Positions 20,990 to 35,545 of a stretch of DNA of 64,000 bases are shown here, piece by piece. Numbering within the stretch: the first letter of the stretch is position 1; each line of letters starts with the position of its first letter. This DNA is from Paragorgia papillata (Eukaryota > Cnidaria > Anthozoa > Scleralcyonacea > Coralliidae), in the NCBI GenBank assembly GCA_035771165.1, contig JAWNZC010000322.1, positions 62,001-126,000 on the forward strand, given 5' to 3'. A program made the position numbers and the translations under genes. The notes under the pieces are model-generated. The model saw only the letters and a program-made list of their open reading frames with translations, had not been told where the DNA came from and ran no database searches.

Positions 20990-23900
20990 AGAATAAGCAA
21001 CACCGACTCGCGGAAAAAAGTGTCCCATTATTTTTATGCGCATGCGCCAGTCGGCCATTTTGAAAGTAAGTGCCCCCGGAAAATTAGCCTTCTCGTCCCT
21101 GCGACCCTCGGGCTCCTGTAATCAATTACTCTTGGCCGTCTTGTGACCTTTTAATTAACTTCATATTATTATCTATATACATAAATAATATTTAGTTAAG
21201 TAAATAGGTAATTTACTTTAGAAAACGATTCTTTGGATATGAAATTATTTGACCACGGGGTTATTAAAACTTCAGTACGCGGAACTACGGGTAAAAGTCC
21301 GTGGCAAAAAAGTCTTGCACTCACGAAGCTGTCGGCATAATCCAGAATTGTATAAACTCCACATTTGTTTATAGAAGAAGATGGCTAAAATTTTTGGAAC
21401 TACGCATTGTTGAAATACAAGGTACGTATGTTGTCAGAAATTTTATAAGCTTTCATTGAATAAAATTCATTCGGTATATAGTTCAAATCATAGTGTTACC
21501 TGTAACTTTTTAAAATGTTCAAAAGTTGACCATAAAAGTTTTAATATTTTTTCATATGTTGAAAAGGTATGATCACGAATTTGCACCAAAAACGTTTTCA
21601 ACTTCAACTAGAAATCTGCAAACTTTTCCACTCCTTTCATATTTGAATTAGCTTTTGTTTAAGAAATATCTGAGATTCATACCAGAAGTCTTTCTGAGGT
21701 TATAGCAAACACCAAAACAGCAAAAGGCAAAACAAACTTAAGAAATTCATCCATTTCAGACGGTCCAGACCAAAATAATATTTTCTTATTCTTTAAAATA
21801 CTCACGGCGAGAAAATTAAAGTGCCTATCTCATGGTTGGGGATTTTACATATTTAGGATATTTGGAACATTTTAAGACGATTTGTAATATATCTTCTTTT
21901 CCTAAAATTTCATCTTCATGGACTTTTTTGCTGTTAAAGTTGGCGATTTTGACGATGGCCGTGAAAAATTTTTACTGGGTTCTAGTCGCCGGAAGTGACG
22001 TAGAAGCAGGGAGACCTTCTCAGACAGCAACAGTGTTTACATCGGGAGTTTACGGTTCATCTTGGATTTTCTTGGCTTTATTCAGGTTATTTTGTCGGAA
22101 ATTCTTTTAAAAACTATGCCAAACAGGTGCGTAGTGTTTTTACTCTCGAATGAACCCAATTGATATGCTAGAATAGCGCTGTATGCCATTTCTTTTTTTG
22201 CGACAATAACGATGTACAATCCCGACTCACGGAAGGCGAATAAAAGAAGGATAGCTTCGGGTGAAAGGAACGCCGAATTGTCAAGGATAAAGGTGTGAAA
22301 TGAACGCCGACATCTACTTCTGTGATCTGTTCGTCGTTCGAAGTAGTTTCAACGGGAATATTTAGTACTAAGACGATTCACAGCAGTTTATCACGAGGAA
22401 AACCCGTCGGTGTGGCGATTACAAAACGACAACAATAGAGCGTGGGGAAGTGACAAGAACTTGTGCATATCATCAGTCTCATATTTCTTTTTATCGAAGT
22501 ATTGTTTGCGTTCGTTCGATCTTTGATCAAGAATATATCGAAATATACTTGACTTGGTAATGTCGTCTACCTCTGGTTCTAACACTGATAGCTAAAATGA
22601 CTAGACTAGGATGTAAACATTCCGGGATACGTAATCGAGATCGAAGACGAAGTAAAACTGTCTTCCAGTGCAGTGCGGCCATACCTGAAGACGAATCATC
22701 TGAATGCATTGTCAAGCCGTATGAAGACGAGTCGGTTGCCGATGAAATTTGGATCGTAAATCATAATGAGCAAATGCGACCTGAAAAAGGTCTTTAGTAC
22801 GACGGCTACAAATTCGCTTTTGAGGGGCACGATAAGATAAATGATTGGTAAGTGATCAGTGAATTTATGTTTACGTTTTATCTGCAATGTTGTTTTCACG
22901 CATTTGCTAAAACAAAATTGTATGCTGTCAAAGCCATATGCATGATTCGCATGTTTAATTCTATTGATATTACTCTGACACTGAACTGCTTAATGGGAAT
23001 GCGAAGGAATGTCAGTAAATCAAAGCTTGCATTGAAATGGTTTATAATAACAGTGATCAAGTTCTTTACACTTGTTTGCCTGGAAATGTGGTCACTGCGT
23101 CTAGCGGGACACTTACATCGAAAAATTGACAAGATAAAGTATCAAATAAAAGATCAGTACAGAAAACAGGTAGGAACTAAGGAACTGTCTGTTGATTATA
23201 GAATAATGGAATACTTGCATCCACTTTTGAAATTTGAACTTGCAGGCGACAGTAACATACAGAGTCAATTTCTTCAAGTTTGAAGATGAAATCGCACAAT
23301 TGTTGTTGTTTATCGAATTGGACGAGCACTGAATTGTGGCAATTTTGAAGAACGAAGCAATTCTATTAGCCTAGGTGAATTGTGCGCAGCTGGCTTATTC
23401 GCAAGTGGAAATCGGAAAGCGAACGGGTATTCTATTAATCAATACTGACAGTATCTACCTGCTTTCTACATCTTCTATTTTATACTTTGCCTCGTCAATT
23501 CTTCGATATTTGCAGCCCGCTAGACGCAGTGACCAGATATATAACAAATATAAACATGCGAATCATTTGGCTTTGACATACAATTTTGTTTTAGCAAATA
23601 TGGCCAATTGCAAATATGGCATGCCAGTATATACAACATTCGACAAAACGTAAACATAAATTCACTGATAAAGCAAACTTTCATAACTTACAAATCGTTC
23701 ACCTTATTGTGCCCCGCAAAGCGAATTTATAGCCATCGTAGAATATATTTTTCAAGTCGCATTTCATCCTAAGCTCGTCTTCATACGACTTGACAATGCA
23801 TTCTGATGATTCGTCTTCAGGTATAAATGGCCTAGACAGTTTTACTTCGTCTTCGATCTCGATTACGTATCCCGGAATGTTTACCTCCTAGTCTAGTCAT

Positions 23901-25385
23901 TTTGGCTATCAGCATTAGAACCAGAGGTAGACGACATTACCAAGTCAAGTATATTTCGATATATTCTTGATCGAAGATCGAATTCGATAAAAAGAAATAT
24001 GAGACTGATGACATGCACAAGTTCTTGTCACTTTCCGGAAAAACACGCTCTATTGTTGTCGTTTTGTAATCGCCACACCGACGGGTTTTCCTCGTGATAA
24101 ACTGCTGTGAATCGTCTTAGTACCAAACTACTTCGAACAACGAACAGGTCATGGAAGTAGATGTCGGCGTTCATTTCGCATCTTTATCCTTGACAAATCG
24201 GCGTTTCCCGAAGCTATCCTTTTATTGGCCTCCAGTGAGTCGGGAATCGGGATTGTACATCGTTATTGTCGCAAAAAAAGAAATGGCATACAGCGCTATT
24301 CTAGCATATCAATTGGGTTCATTCGAGAGTAAAAAGACTACGCACCTGTTTGGCATAATTTTTAAAAGAATTTCCGACAAAATAACCTGAATAAAGCCAA
24401 GAAAATCCAAGGTGAACCGTAAACTCCCGATGTAAACACTGTTACTGTCTGAGAAGGTCTCCCTGCTTCTACGTCACTTCCGGCGACTAGAACCCAGTAA
24501 AAAATTTTCACGGCCATCGTCAAAATCGCCAACTTTAACAGCAAAAACGTCCATGAAGATGAAATTTTAGGAAAAGAAGATATATTACAAATCTTCTTAA
24601 AATGTTCCAAATATCCTAAATATGTAAAATCCTCAACCATGAGATAGGCACTTTAAAAGTTCTGACATGAATGGCACTTCACAGTATCCTATGTTTAATA
24701 TGTTGTTCAGGGCTGTGCGTTTAGTATTTAAAAACAATATCCAAAATTCTATAACACTTGTGAGGAGTCCATTTCCCATCATATAATTCTTATTTTACGA
24801 ACAATGGTGTGCACATTTTGAACATTTTAAAAAGTTACAGGTAACACTAAAGTTTGAACTATACACCAAATGAAAGCTTATAAAATTTCTAACAACATAC
24901 GTACTCGATGTACTTCAACAATTCGTAGTTCCGAAATTTTTAGCCATCTTTTTCTATAAACAAATGTGTCGGCATAATCGAGAAATGTAAAACCCGCTTC
25001 ATGAGTGCAGGACTTTTTTGCCACGGACTCTTACCCGTAGTATCTGCGTACTGAAGTTTTAATAACTTTGTGGTCAAAGAATTTTATTTCCAAAGAACCG
25101 TTTTCTAAAGTAAATTACTTATTTACTTAACTAAATATTATTTATATATATAGATAACAATATAAATTTAATTAAAAGGTCACAAGAAGCCCAAGAGTAA
25201 TTGAATACAGGAGCCCAAGGGTCGCAAGGACGAGAGGGCTAATTTCCCGAGGGCACTTACTTTCAAAATGGCGCCGGGATCGCAGGCCGACATTTCGCGA
25301 GGACGCTTACATCAAAGGTGCCGACACTGAGTCGGACTTCTGGTTGATCCTTATTCTGTGACCCAGGGTACCCGGCTCCCCCCGA
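20990..25385. mobile_element. 4.4-kb palindromic foldback element
   Basis: The left half (about 20990-23230) and right half (about 23390-25385) are inverted copies with interruptions; the centre is near 23300. Matching landmarks are ttttgaaagtaagtgccc (21056) with its complement near 25255, ccggaagtgacgtagaagca (21990) with its complement near 24480, and ggtcactgcgtctagcggga (23090) with its complement near 23520. Arms carry small deletions, unmatched blocks (about 21540-21790 versus 24660-24800) and one local inversion around 21332 of tgtcggcataatc. Two mirrored 92-residue frames (21832-22110 plus and 24362-24640 minus) are arm sequence, not genes. No transposase was recognised. Confidence 0.75.
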
Positions 25386-25839
25386 AATCCGAAATGTTGC
25401 AGAGCAGGAGAGAACCTTTTTGATCCCTTCGAGCCAATGAAATCGCTTTGTCAGCAACAAAGTTCCCAGGGCCTTTTTGAAATTGGGAGGGCGGGAAAAG
25501 GACCTTGCATCGGCTGGTGGATTCTGCATTTTCATTGCTTAATTGCTTTTTGCTCGGAAACATAATTATGCATAGTTGATTAGTTGTGTCAGTTACCAAC
25601 GCGAGCAATGGACCGCATTACAATGTCATTACTTCGAATGATATCGATTTTGCATACTAAAATAACTTGCTAATTAATTATTACACACATGCAGCATTTC
25701 TGGGTGCTGTGACCAGCCATAATTAGTTCATATCGAGTCGGTTTTCTTTGATCTACCGCGGTCATTATCTAGCGTATTCACCTCTAAAGTAGGTGGCGGC
25801 ATTTGAATTGTTCCAGGGGAGTGCGGGGCTGATATTTTA
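25386..25839. other. No gene recognised
   Basis: The frames at 25263-25608 on the minus strand overlap the palindrome tip and a G-rich repeat (gccagggccttttt-like). No conserved protein is visible. Confidence 0.4.
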
Positions 25840-25965
25840 TTGGCTGATTTACTACAATCCCGCCTTAAAATACATAAATTACTTATTGTCCCAGGGAAAT
25901 ATATATTATCCCTGGGACAATAAGTAATTTATGCATTTTAAGGCAGGTTGTAGTAAATCAGCCAA
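25840..25965. repeat. Long near-perfect hairpin
   Basis: Left arm 25840-25899 begins ttggctgatttactacaatc; right arm 25910-25965 is nearly its exact complement, ending ttgtagtaaatcagccaa. The loop is about 10 bases. This is a MITE or a precursor-like hairpin; the high arm identity suggests a recent origin. Confidence 0.8.
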
Positions 25966-26105
25966 CTCAACTAAAATAAATATTAAAAACATAAACCAAA
26001 AAAAGATCTTTTAATCACACAACTATCGCATGCTTCTAATTCACCAAACTACACACTCAGTTCACTGTTCAGTCATTTTATATGGTTAAACACACAACCT
26101 CGAAC

Positions 26106-26800
26106 CTAAGAATCACCAAGTAGACCTTTGCTCCACAGTATAGCTTCGTCATCTTCAGAAATTGCTTCAGCTTGCCTCTTTATGACACCAACGCCAAGCG
26201 AAGTCAGCCGTTTCATCTCAGCGTCTAAACTATCTCTGAACCCTTTGTACTTTGGATCTGCGAATATATTAATCTCCGCTCGCACATCTTTACCTTCTCT
26301 AACATATCTTTGAATTACACAGCAAAGATTATACAAAGTATTGGGCGGATAAAATTCACCACTAGGAGACTTCTTTCAAATCTCCATTACAAATCGACTT
26401 AACCAATAGTTAAGTTCATTGTCGTCCCTTGTTTGAGCAATCCAAATCGGTACTTTATCATAAGGCTCGACGTTTGGATGATATGTTGACCGAAGAGCAT
26501 TTCTTTCTTCAGTCCATTCTCGCCAAACAGACATACTCCACTCGGTTGAAAGCCTTGTGTTCTTCGGGAGGATACGGTCTTCTACTCTTTTGCGAAACTC
26601 TTCATCAGATATTATTTCAATGCAATTGCACGCTTTGTTTTTTCTGTCACGTTGCTTTCTAGTTTTTCCGCTGCCTGCACTGCTCGCAATTCTTGGAATA
26701 TATTTGGAAAGAGTCGTTACCAAAGTTTACAATTCTAGAGCAAAAGGTACTTTGCGTAATTCGAAATTCGTCATCACTGGACTCGTTCATATTCACTATC
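26106..26800 (-). pseudogene. KIAA1958/DUF3504-like (Crypton-type recombinase-related) relic
   Basis: One minus-strand frame from 26723 to 26106 is open except for a TGA at 26376-26378. The frame encodes LPKNTRLSTEWSMSVWREW, then ELNYWLSRFVMEI, then (after the TGA) PPNTLYNLCCVIQR, then FRDSLDAEMKRLTSLGVG and ILWSKGLLGDS followed by a TAG. This order (NTxxSTxWAxxVWxEW, YWLxxFVxE, YPPxTLYxLxCGLQR, FxxLxxxLDxxMKxLxxxGVG, LWxKGLLG) is that of KIAA1958, QRICH1 and ZMYM-type proteins, which derive from Crypton tyrosine-recombinase transposons. The first exon may begin at about 26800 (MNESSDDEFRITQSTF), with a frame change near 26735. The TGA stands where the family has an arginine (CGA to TGA change). 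The C-terminal catalytic part is absent, so this is a truncated relic. Confidence 0.75.
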
Positions 26801-27154
26801 ATGCATGCATGGCCGATAAATGAACAACATATATAGACGAACAAAAAAAATCATTCAAAATATCAAACAATTTGCGTAAAAGCTTTACTAATTAATCCCA
26901 AAGCTACCCATGGTACTTGGATTGACAAACAAAACCAACAATAGGCAGTACATATTTTATGACTACAAGAATTTTGTGTCAATTATAAAAGAAAACAACT
27001 TGCCGTAAGGTAAAATTAACTCTCTTTCTAGCTCAGGAAAAAAACAGGAAAACTTTAACAAAACCAGTTGAAATAAAACCAATAAACTTCTTTTTGCTAG
27101 AATAACAGTAACACCTCCACAATTATGAACTAAGTCGGTTAGGCCTCAACCTTG
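26801..27154. other. No gene recognised
   Basis: AT-rich flank between the recombinase relic and the transposase fragment. Confidence 0.4.
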
Positions 27155-27225
27155 GTCACTACGCTGGTTATTAACCTCGGGCCTGCAGCCCTCGGTCAAT
27201 AACCAGCGTAGTTACCTCGGTTTCG
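27155..27225. repeat. Inverted repeat upstream of the transposase fragment
   Basis: tcactacgctggttattaac faces gtcaataaccagcgtagt, with a gcctgcagccc loop. Confidence 0.6.
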
Positions 27226-27243
27226 GTCACTAACACTTACTTA

Positions 27244-27801
27244 GTGGAGGGGGATGGTTTGGAAGCTCCATTGTCTTTCAAGATTATGCAATGGTCATTG
27301 CATAACGTTACCATATGTTTGGCAATATCACCAGTGTTTGGCTTGCTTCACCATGCATGTGATTCAAGTGGGTGCCATGACAGGAGAATTATTTGCGAGT
27401 TTCTTGTGAATACGAGTGAAGTGATGGATGAAGATGGAAGACACTACATTATTTTTGACGGAGCACCAGTCCATCGAAGAGCAGAGGCCCCAACAGAAGA
27501 CGCCGAAATTAAGATTTTGCCACCTTACTCTCCATTTCTAAATCCTGTGGAGCAAGCTATCAGTTGTTTGAAGGCAAATATAAAGGCAGACATTGCACGT
27601 CCTCGCGTGGAAAATCAGATGTGCGACAGAAACGCGGCCCGAAATGCACATATACCGTTTGGGGGATATCGCAAGCAACTTTTAATTGCAGCCGCAGAAA
27701 GAAACATGCACAGCATTACAGTGGCAAAATGTGCAGCTTGGTTTCGACTTATGCAGTCATACTTGCCTAGATGTCTTGCAAGAGAGAACATACAAGGATA
27801 A
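27244..27801 (+). pseudogene. Tc1/IS630-type DDE transposase, 5'-truncated
   Basis: A 185-residue open frame shows the C-terminal part of a DDE_3 transposase. VTICLAISPVFGLLHH precedes the second catalytic aspartate in YIIFDGAPVHRR, and the third acidic residue is in LPPYSPFLNPVEQAISCLKA. Only 30 residues separate them, shorter than the usual 34 or so, which suggests a small deletion or a divergent group. The N-terminal DNA-binding part and first aspartate are missing; an inverted repeat ends 20 bp upstream of the frame. The enzyme would cut and paste elements at TA sites. The open C-terminal half suggests recent origin, but this copy is not complete. No terminal repeats were recognised. Confidence 0.8.
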
Positions 27802-28423
27802 ATCGTCTAAACGGTGTATGTATATAGATTTTCGTTGTGTGTAAAGACAGTAACTAGAAAAATATATTTAAAAATATTCTTGATTTTTCTTATACGGAAT
27901 AAATTATAAGGCGTTGTTAATGAATTTACTTTATAACGCAATTGAAACTTGATTGGCGTTATTGAAATTTGCAACGTTCAATTGACGATGCAAATCGCTC
28001 TAGTGATCACCGCTTTTGCTTTAATGAAGGGCAAATGCTGTATATAGCATAGTTTAAGTGGGCTTACCTCAAAATGTTGAGTGTCGCAACTGTCAGTTTC
28101 ACGTGGGGCGATCTTCAGGCGACTGGAGTAGTTTCGATTCGTGCGATACTACATTCGCTCTACCTTTATGGTATTGAGCACTTTCCGATATTCCGTGAAC
28201 AAGATCACACGTGCTCGTTTGTATATATATTTAAAATACTCATTAATAATTCATGAATACAATACCGTAGCAGTGGTTGTAAATCGGATACAGCATCGTC
28301 TTGATTTACACTAACTTTAGCTACGATTTTCTCGGCTAAAACAGACCGTATCCCCAAAATAGTTGGTGAACTTGATTACTTAGATGCATTTGTATTTTAA
28401 GCATCCGAGCTGTATCTATTACT

Positions 28424-28464
<41 letters not shown>

Positions 28465-28704
28465 TCCTTCACTTCGGTGTTGTTGAGCACTCTGTGAAGT
28501 TGCCGTGGGTACCTATTAGCGATAATGCAACGCTCACTACCCTTGTGGAAGTTTGAGCACTCTGGGCCCATGCGCACTTCACGCTATCTGAATGTATTTC
28601 ACCGATGCTTTCCCACATGCGGTTGTCACCGACGTAATTGATTCAGATTGTTCCAAGCTACACTGATGAGCTGTTGTACAGCGAAACACCGTGTCTGTAG
28701 ATTG

Positions 28705-28740
<36 letters not shown>

Positions 28741-30253
28741 TTAATTTTAAGAAATTGACCATGCACAATTCAAGCAGAGAAAGCAGATTTACATCGCCTG
28801 AAGTGATTGCAAGCCACCCTGTCCACCCCCCCCCCGACCGTTTACGAGGCGGCGAATTGCGTAGCCTATATAGACCCTTTTAATAAATGTAGAATATGTA
28901 ATTTTCACCCTTTGACAATTTTTCTTTTGAATTATTTTCAATTTCGTTTGTTGTCTTAGCTTTTGCATGTATATTTTCAATAGAATTCAAAAGGCTGAAA
29001 ATGATGTCAAGTGCAGAAAATGACGTACTCTGCATTTATTAAAAGGGTCTATAACCTGCTGACTAAACAAGCAAAAGACACAGCTAGAGCAAAAACACAA
29101 AACACTGCTATTTGTTAATTAAATATGTATTATTTCAGTATTAGAATACAAAAGTAAAAAACCCCAACATTTATGATCTACTTTTAAAAATACTGTCATT
29201 GCTTATCCTGTTTTACAGAATTGACAAAAAAATTGTGTAGAACGTAAAATCAAAAATACAAAAATCTACTAAAAATATAATTGACACATTATTAAAACAT
29301 TTATAAAAATACCCTGTTGCAATGTTTCCCCTACCATTATCCTGTATACATATACAGTAACTATACCAATAGCTTATATAACTAATGACACACCACTTGT
29401 AGTTGAGCACTATCGCTTGAATGTGCTTTATATAAATATACATGACATAAACATATATTAGAAACGTTTTCCAGCCGACAACTTCAAAATATGTACAACA
29501 AAACAAACTCTTGTAAACAAAAAGGATCATCTTGTAAAAACCCAAGATGTGAGAGGTAATATTTCGAATTTATTACAGGATCAAATATCAAATCTAACTA
29601 CTTACAAGGAAACCGGTATCTTATACGAATGAGAATGACATCAACCGTCTAATCGTAGTAGAAGTAGTCTAGTAAACACAAAACTATAGTTTTTTGAGGC
29701 TTCTAGTAAAGGCTTTTTAGTAGCTAGAAAAGCTAGAAGAAGCAACCTGCAAGGGAGTCACTGAGATTGTCAAAGAGATTGCTCAAGTCGAAGAGATATT
29801 TGATTTGGTCGCAATTCACCAAATGGTTGGCCACTGCCTTGTTTTTAATGTCCGAAGAATTTCCAAATAATTGTTCAGTCAAGCAAGGTTCCGTTTTCCC
29901 TGAACAATATCTTTGACAATCTTGATGACTCCCGCTCCTTCTTCTAACTCTTTTTTTCTCTTTTGAAAATCTTATAAACTTAAAAAACTATCAAGATGCC
30001 AGCTTGCTTGTAAATAGTTAAGTTTGAAAATGATTCCATAATAGTTTTTAAAGATTCCCTCTATCTTGGACTTTTACAAGAGTTACTTTTCAAAATGCAT
30101 TTTGTTTTATAAACGTACCTATATATTTTTGAATTATTGACCTACGGTGAGGTGTGCATGTACAGCAAAGTATTGTCTGAGGTTTCCGTATACAGACCGA
30201 GATCTGGAGGAGTACGAGAGCAATAATCGAGAACAATACTTTTCTATACAAAT
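27802..30253. other. Non-coding, with TA microsatellites
   Basis: (TA)n runs at 28426-28462 and 28709-28736 bracket a 245-bp GC-richer block (28463-28706) of unknown nature, possibly a short element inserted into a TA tract. A poly-C run lies at 28827-28835. Frames at 28074-28256 (plus) and 29213-29545 (minus) resemble no protein. A plus-strand stretch near 29730-29840 (EEIFDLVAIHQMVGHC) looks faintly protein-like but was not identified. Confidence 0.4.
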
Positions 30254-30550
30254 TAGCCTGTGTATACAGCTTCAAGACACAGCTTGTAATTCAGTCTGGA
30301 AACTCGCAAGATAGCTTGTTAAACCCCCGCTGAGCTTCCGAGTAAGTAATGATTGGCTACTGCGCAGGTGATTCATAACGGTTTATTTGATTATTATTTG
30401 TTCTCCCAAGGATTGCCAGAGAACCAATCATAATTGCCATAAGGAAGAATTAACTTCTCAGATCTGAGAAGCTCGACGGGGCTTCGACAAGCTATCGTGC
30501 GAGTTTTCAGACTGAATTGCAGAGTGTTTGTTCAGGATGTACACAGGCTA
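30254..30550. mobile_element. TIR MITE, tagcctgtgta ends
   Basis: Ends tagcctgtgtatacagc and tgtacacaggcta. Inner arms aattcagtctggaaactcgc and gcgagttttcagactgaatt extend the pairing, followed by caagctatc facing gatagcttg. No clean target duplication was seen. The tips resemble the MULE-like family at 10069. Confidence 0.7.
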
Positions 30551-31343
30551 GTAAAAATGGAATGAATAAGATTAATAACTATTTATTATTTTGTTGCTAA
30601 TCGTTTTTAAAGCTCTTTTGTTTTGAGAGTTGCGCATATTATTTTATAAGTCTACTTGCTTACATGATTTTAACTTTTGCTTCACGTTTATTTGTACCTT
30701 TTTTTAGCTTTTTTTTCTTGAAATCATCGAGGCAGGTGGATTTTTTCTAATCCTTAAAATCTGCCTTAGTTAACGTTCTTCAGGCAGTGTGCATTTTAAC
30801 TCAGTCAACATAATATATTTATAAAAATTCTAATTATTCATAAAGAAAAATCAGAAGAAATTAATATTTAACCAGACACAGTACTAAAGAGCGGTGCCCT
30901 ATTTGGCGTAAAAAATATCGCGCTAAAAATATCGCTTGCTATTCATTCTGCACCAACGAACGCACAAATGAACCAATGCACGAACTCACAAGCAGAAGAT
31001 AAAGCGCTGCTTGTGAGTCGTCAGGACATCACATGTGCACTATTGTCAATCAGGTACAGAAATGCTCCCGATTTACATGTTTTATTTTCTGACGTACATC
31101 AGCTTATATCCTTGACACAGTCCATTAACACGGAGCATTCTTAGTTCTATGAGTTTAATTCATATGTGCATGATATATAACTCGCATCGAATGATATATA
31201 AAACGCTACTCTTCGGCTCAAGTTTATATATGTAAGATGAAGATTGATTTCTTACGTTCTATAACATATAGAAATGTTTTTATAATTTTATAGCACGGAC
31301 ATAAAGAGTTACGTGAGCCGCTGTGTCTTATACTCTAAATATT
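30551..31343. other. Non-coding; contains an unexpanded copy of the CGAA repeat
   Basis: At about 30880-30985 the sequence (cagtactaaagagcggtgcc to cttgctattcattctgcacc, then aacgaacgcac) matches 48780-48850, where the tetranucleotide is massively expanded. Otherwise no feature. Confidence 0.6.
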
Positions 31344-31442
31344 TTAACCCTATGAACTCCAGTGACAAGAAAAATCGTCTGGCGTTAGCCAGAACAAAAT
31401 AATAATAAAGAGTAAAGATGATTTCAGTGTTCAAAGAGTTAA
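31344..31442. mobile_element. TTAA-type mini-MITE
   Basis: TTAACCC at the left, TTAA at 31439-31442 on the right; core contains cgtctggcgttagccagaac, the hairpin shared with the other copies. Confidence 0.65.
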
Positions 31443-34171
<2,729 letters not shown>

Positions 34172-34194
34172 CTGATTTTTTCATAAAATACTGA

Positions 34195-34368
34195 TTTGTT
34201 TGAGAAGCTAGATCAAACTGACTCGAAAGAGTGTTTCATCCTCTATCCAGTCACCTCGAAATTGGTTAAAAAACTCGGCCTACGACCTCGTTTTTCAACC
34301 ACTTCTCGGTGACTGGATATCGGATGAAACACTCTTCCTCGTGTTTGATCTATTACTTCTCAAACTCA
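34195..34368. repeat. Palindromic repeat
   Basis: gtttgagaagctagatcaaa and gagtgtttcatcc face ggatgaaacactc and tttgatctattacttctcaa, with a ggttgaaaaa-type stem in the centre. Similar architecture to the neighbouring repeat at 34375. Confidence 0.65.
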
Positions 34369-34374
34369 TTAATA

Positions 34375-34733
34375 ATTCATGAGATAATCAGCCAATTACA
34401 ATAGTTCATTCAATCACCTGATTGAAGTTGGATACTCCAGTAAAGCTCAAGATATTAGATGAAAACCGGTGTTCATCAATTATATATGCAAAATAAACAA
34501 GTTGCTATATATGAATAAACTTTACACAGATCATGAATAAAATCTCACGAGGGTTTACAGTATTTTAATTGATTTTTCAATTGAAATCGCTCGATTGAGA
34601 TGCTATTATCGTGTTTCATCAGGGGAATCCAAACACTCGAAAACAATAAAACCACTCGGCCTTCGGCCTCGTGCTTCATCATGTTTTCTCGTGTTTGGAT
34701 CCCCTGACGAAACATCAAACTCGTTGTTGATAT
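34375..34733. repeat. Dispersed repeat, copy B
   Basis: Reverse-oriented copy of 7878-8287; includes gagataatcagccaattaca, tttttcaattgaaat and ttggatcccctgacgaaaca. The central cggccttcggcc stem is better preserved here. Confidence 0.75.
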
Positions 34734-34734
34734 A

Positions 34735-35049
34735 CAGTGTGTATAAAAAAAACGGAACCCTTAGAAAATGAATTAGTATTCTGTTCAAACAAAGATATTG
34801 TAGTAGTTTGAAAACCCTAAACACCTCTGAGCCACGGATGCGTAAAAAACACGGTCTTATACACCTTGGGAAATTAAGATATATGCATGCATGGTGAAAG
34901 TATTTAAAAGCTTTTTCTCCTCCTGTTTAACTTATGTGCTGATTAATTTATAACGCAGCGCTTTTTGGGCTTTCAAACTACTACAATAGGTTGTTTTAAA
35001 AGAATACTAATTCATTTTCTAAGTGTTCCGGGTTTTTTTATACACACTG
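34735..35049. mobile_element. Mariner-like MITE, TA duplication
   Basis: Ends cagtgtgtataaaaaaaacg and the complement at 35030-35049, flanked by TA (34733-34734, 35050-35051). Inner arms caaactactacaat facing attgtagtagtttg extend the pairing. Non-coding. Confidence 0.75.
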
Positions 35050-35052
35050 TAT

Positions 35053-35545
35053 TACAGCTACCACACGATGCATCTTGATCTTGGTGCTCTTCAGAGCATC
35101 ACGCAGTTCGTAATCGTTTTCTTGTTAATACTTACAAGTTATAACTTATAGAAAGTGTATAATATTGTAATAAAAGAAATTGCTTTCATTGCACACACGC
35201 CTTCAAATCTCTAGTCTCTTAAACAATATTTGATATTTGACAGTGTTCAGTGACATAGCTCTACCATATATAAATACCGAAACGTACCGTCAAGTACGGA
35301 GTATTGCAAAGTATATTTGGGGTCGGAAAATATATTCGAAGATCACCAGTGTTTTTATGCGGTTGTCATAGATGGCCACCAGTTGTAACATACCGTCCAA
35401 TACTTTCAAACACCATGTCATTATGGTTTATATACAAACTCGATCATACAGGAACATGTAACATACACTACCTGAATGACAGTGAATTATTAAAAATAAA
35501 GGCAAGAAAAAACTCTATTTAGTTTTTCGTGAATTCTGGAATAAC
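35053..35545. other. No gene recognised
   Basis: The plus frame 35304-35522 resembles no protein. Confidence 0.4.

Noticed and set aside
21832..22110. 92-residue frame, mirrored at 24362-24640, first looked like a conserved gene pair
   Set aside because: The two are palindrome arms. They differ by five amino-acid-changing and one silent substitution, the pattern of neutral drift.
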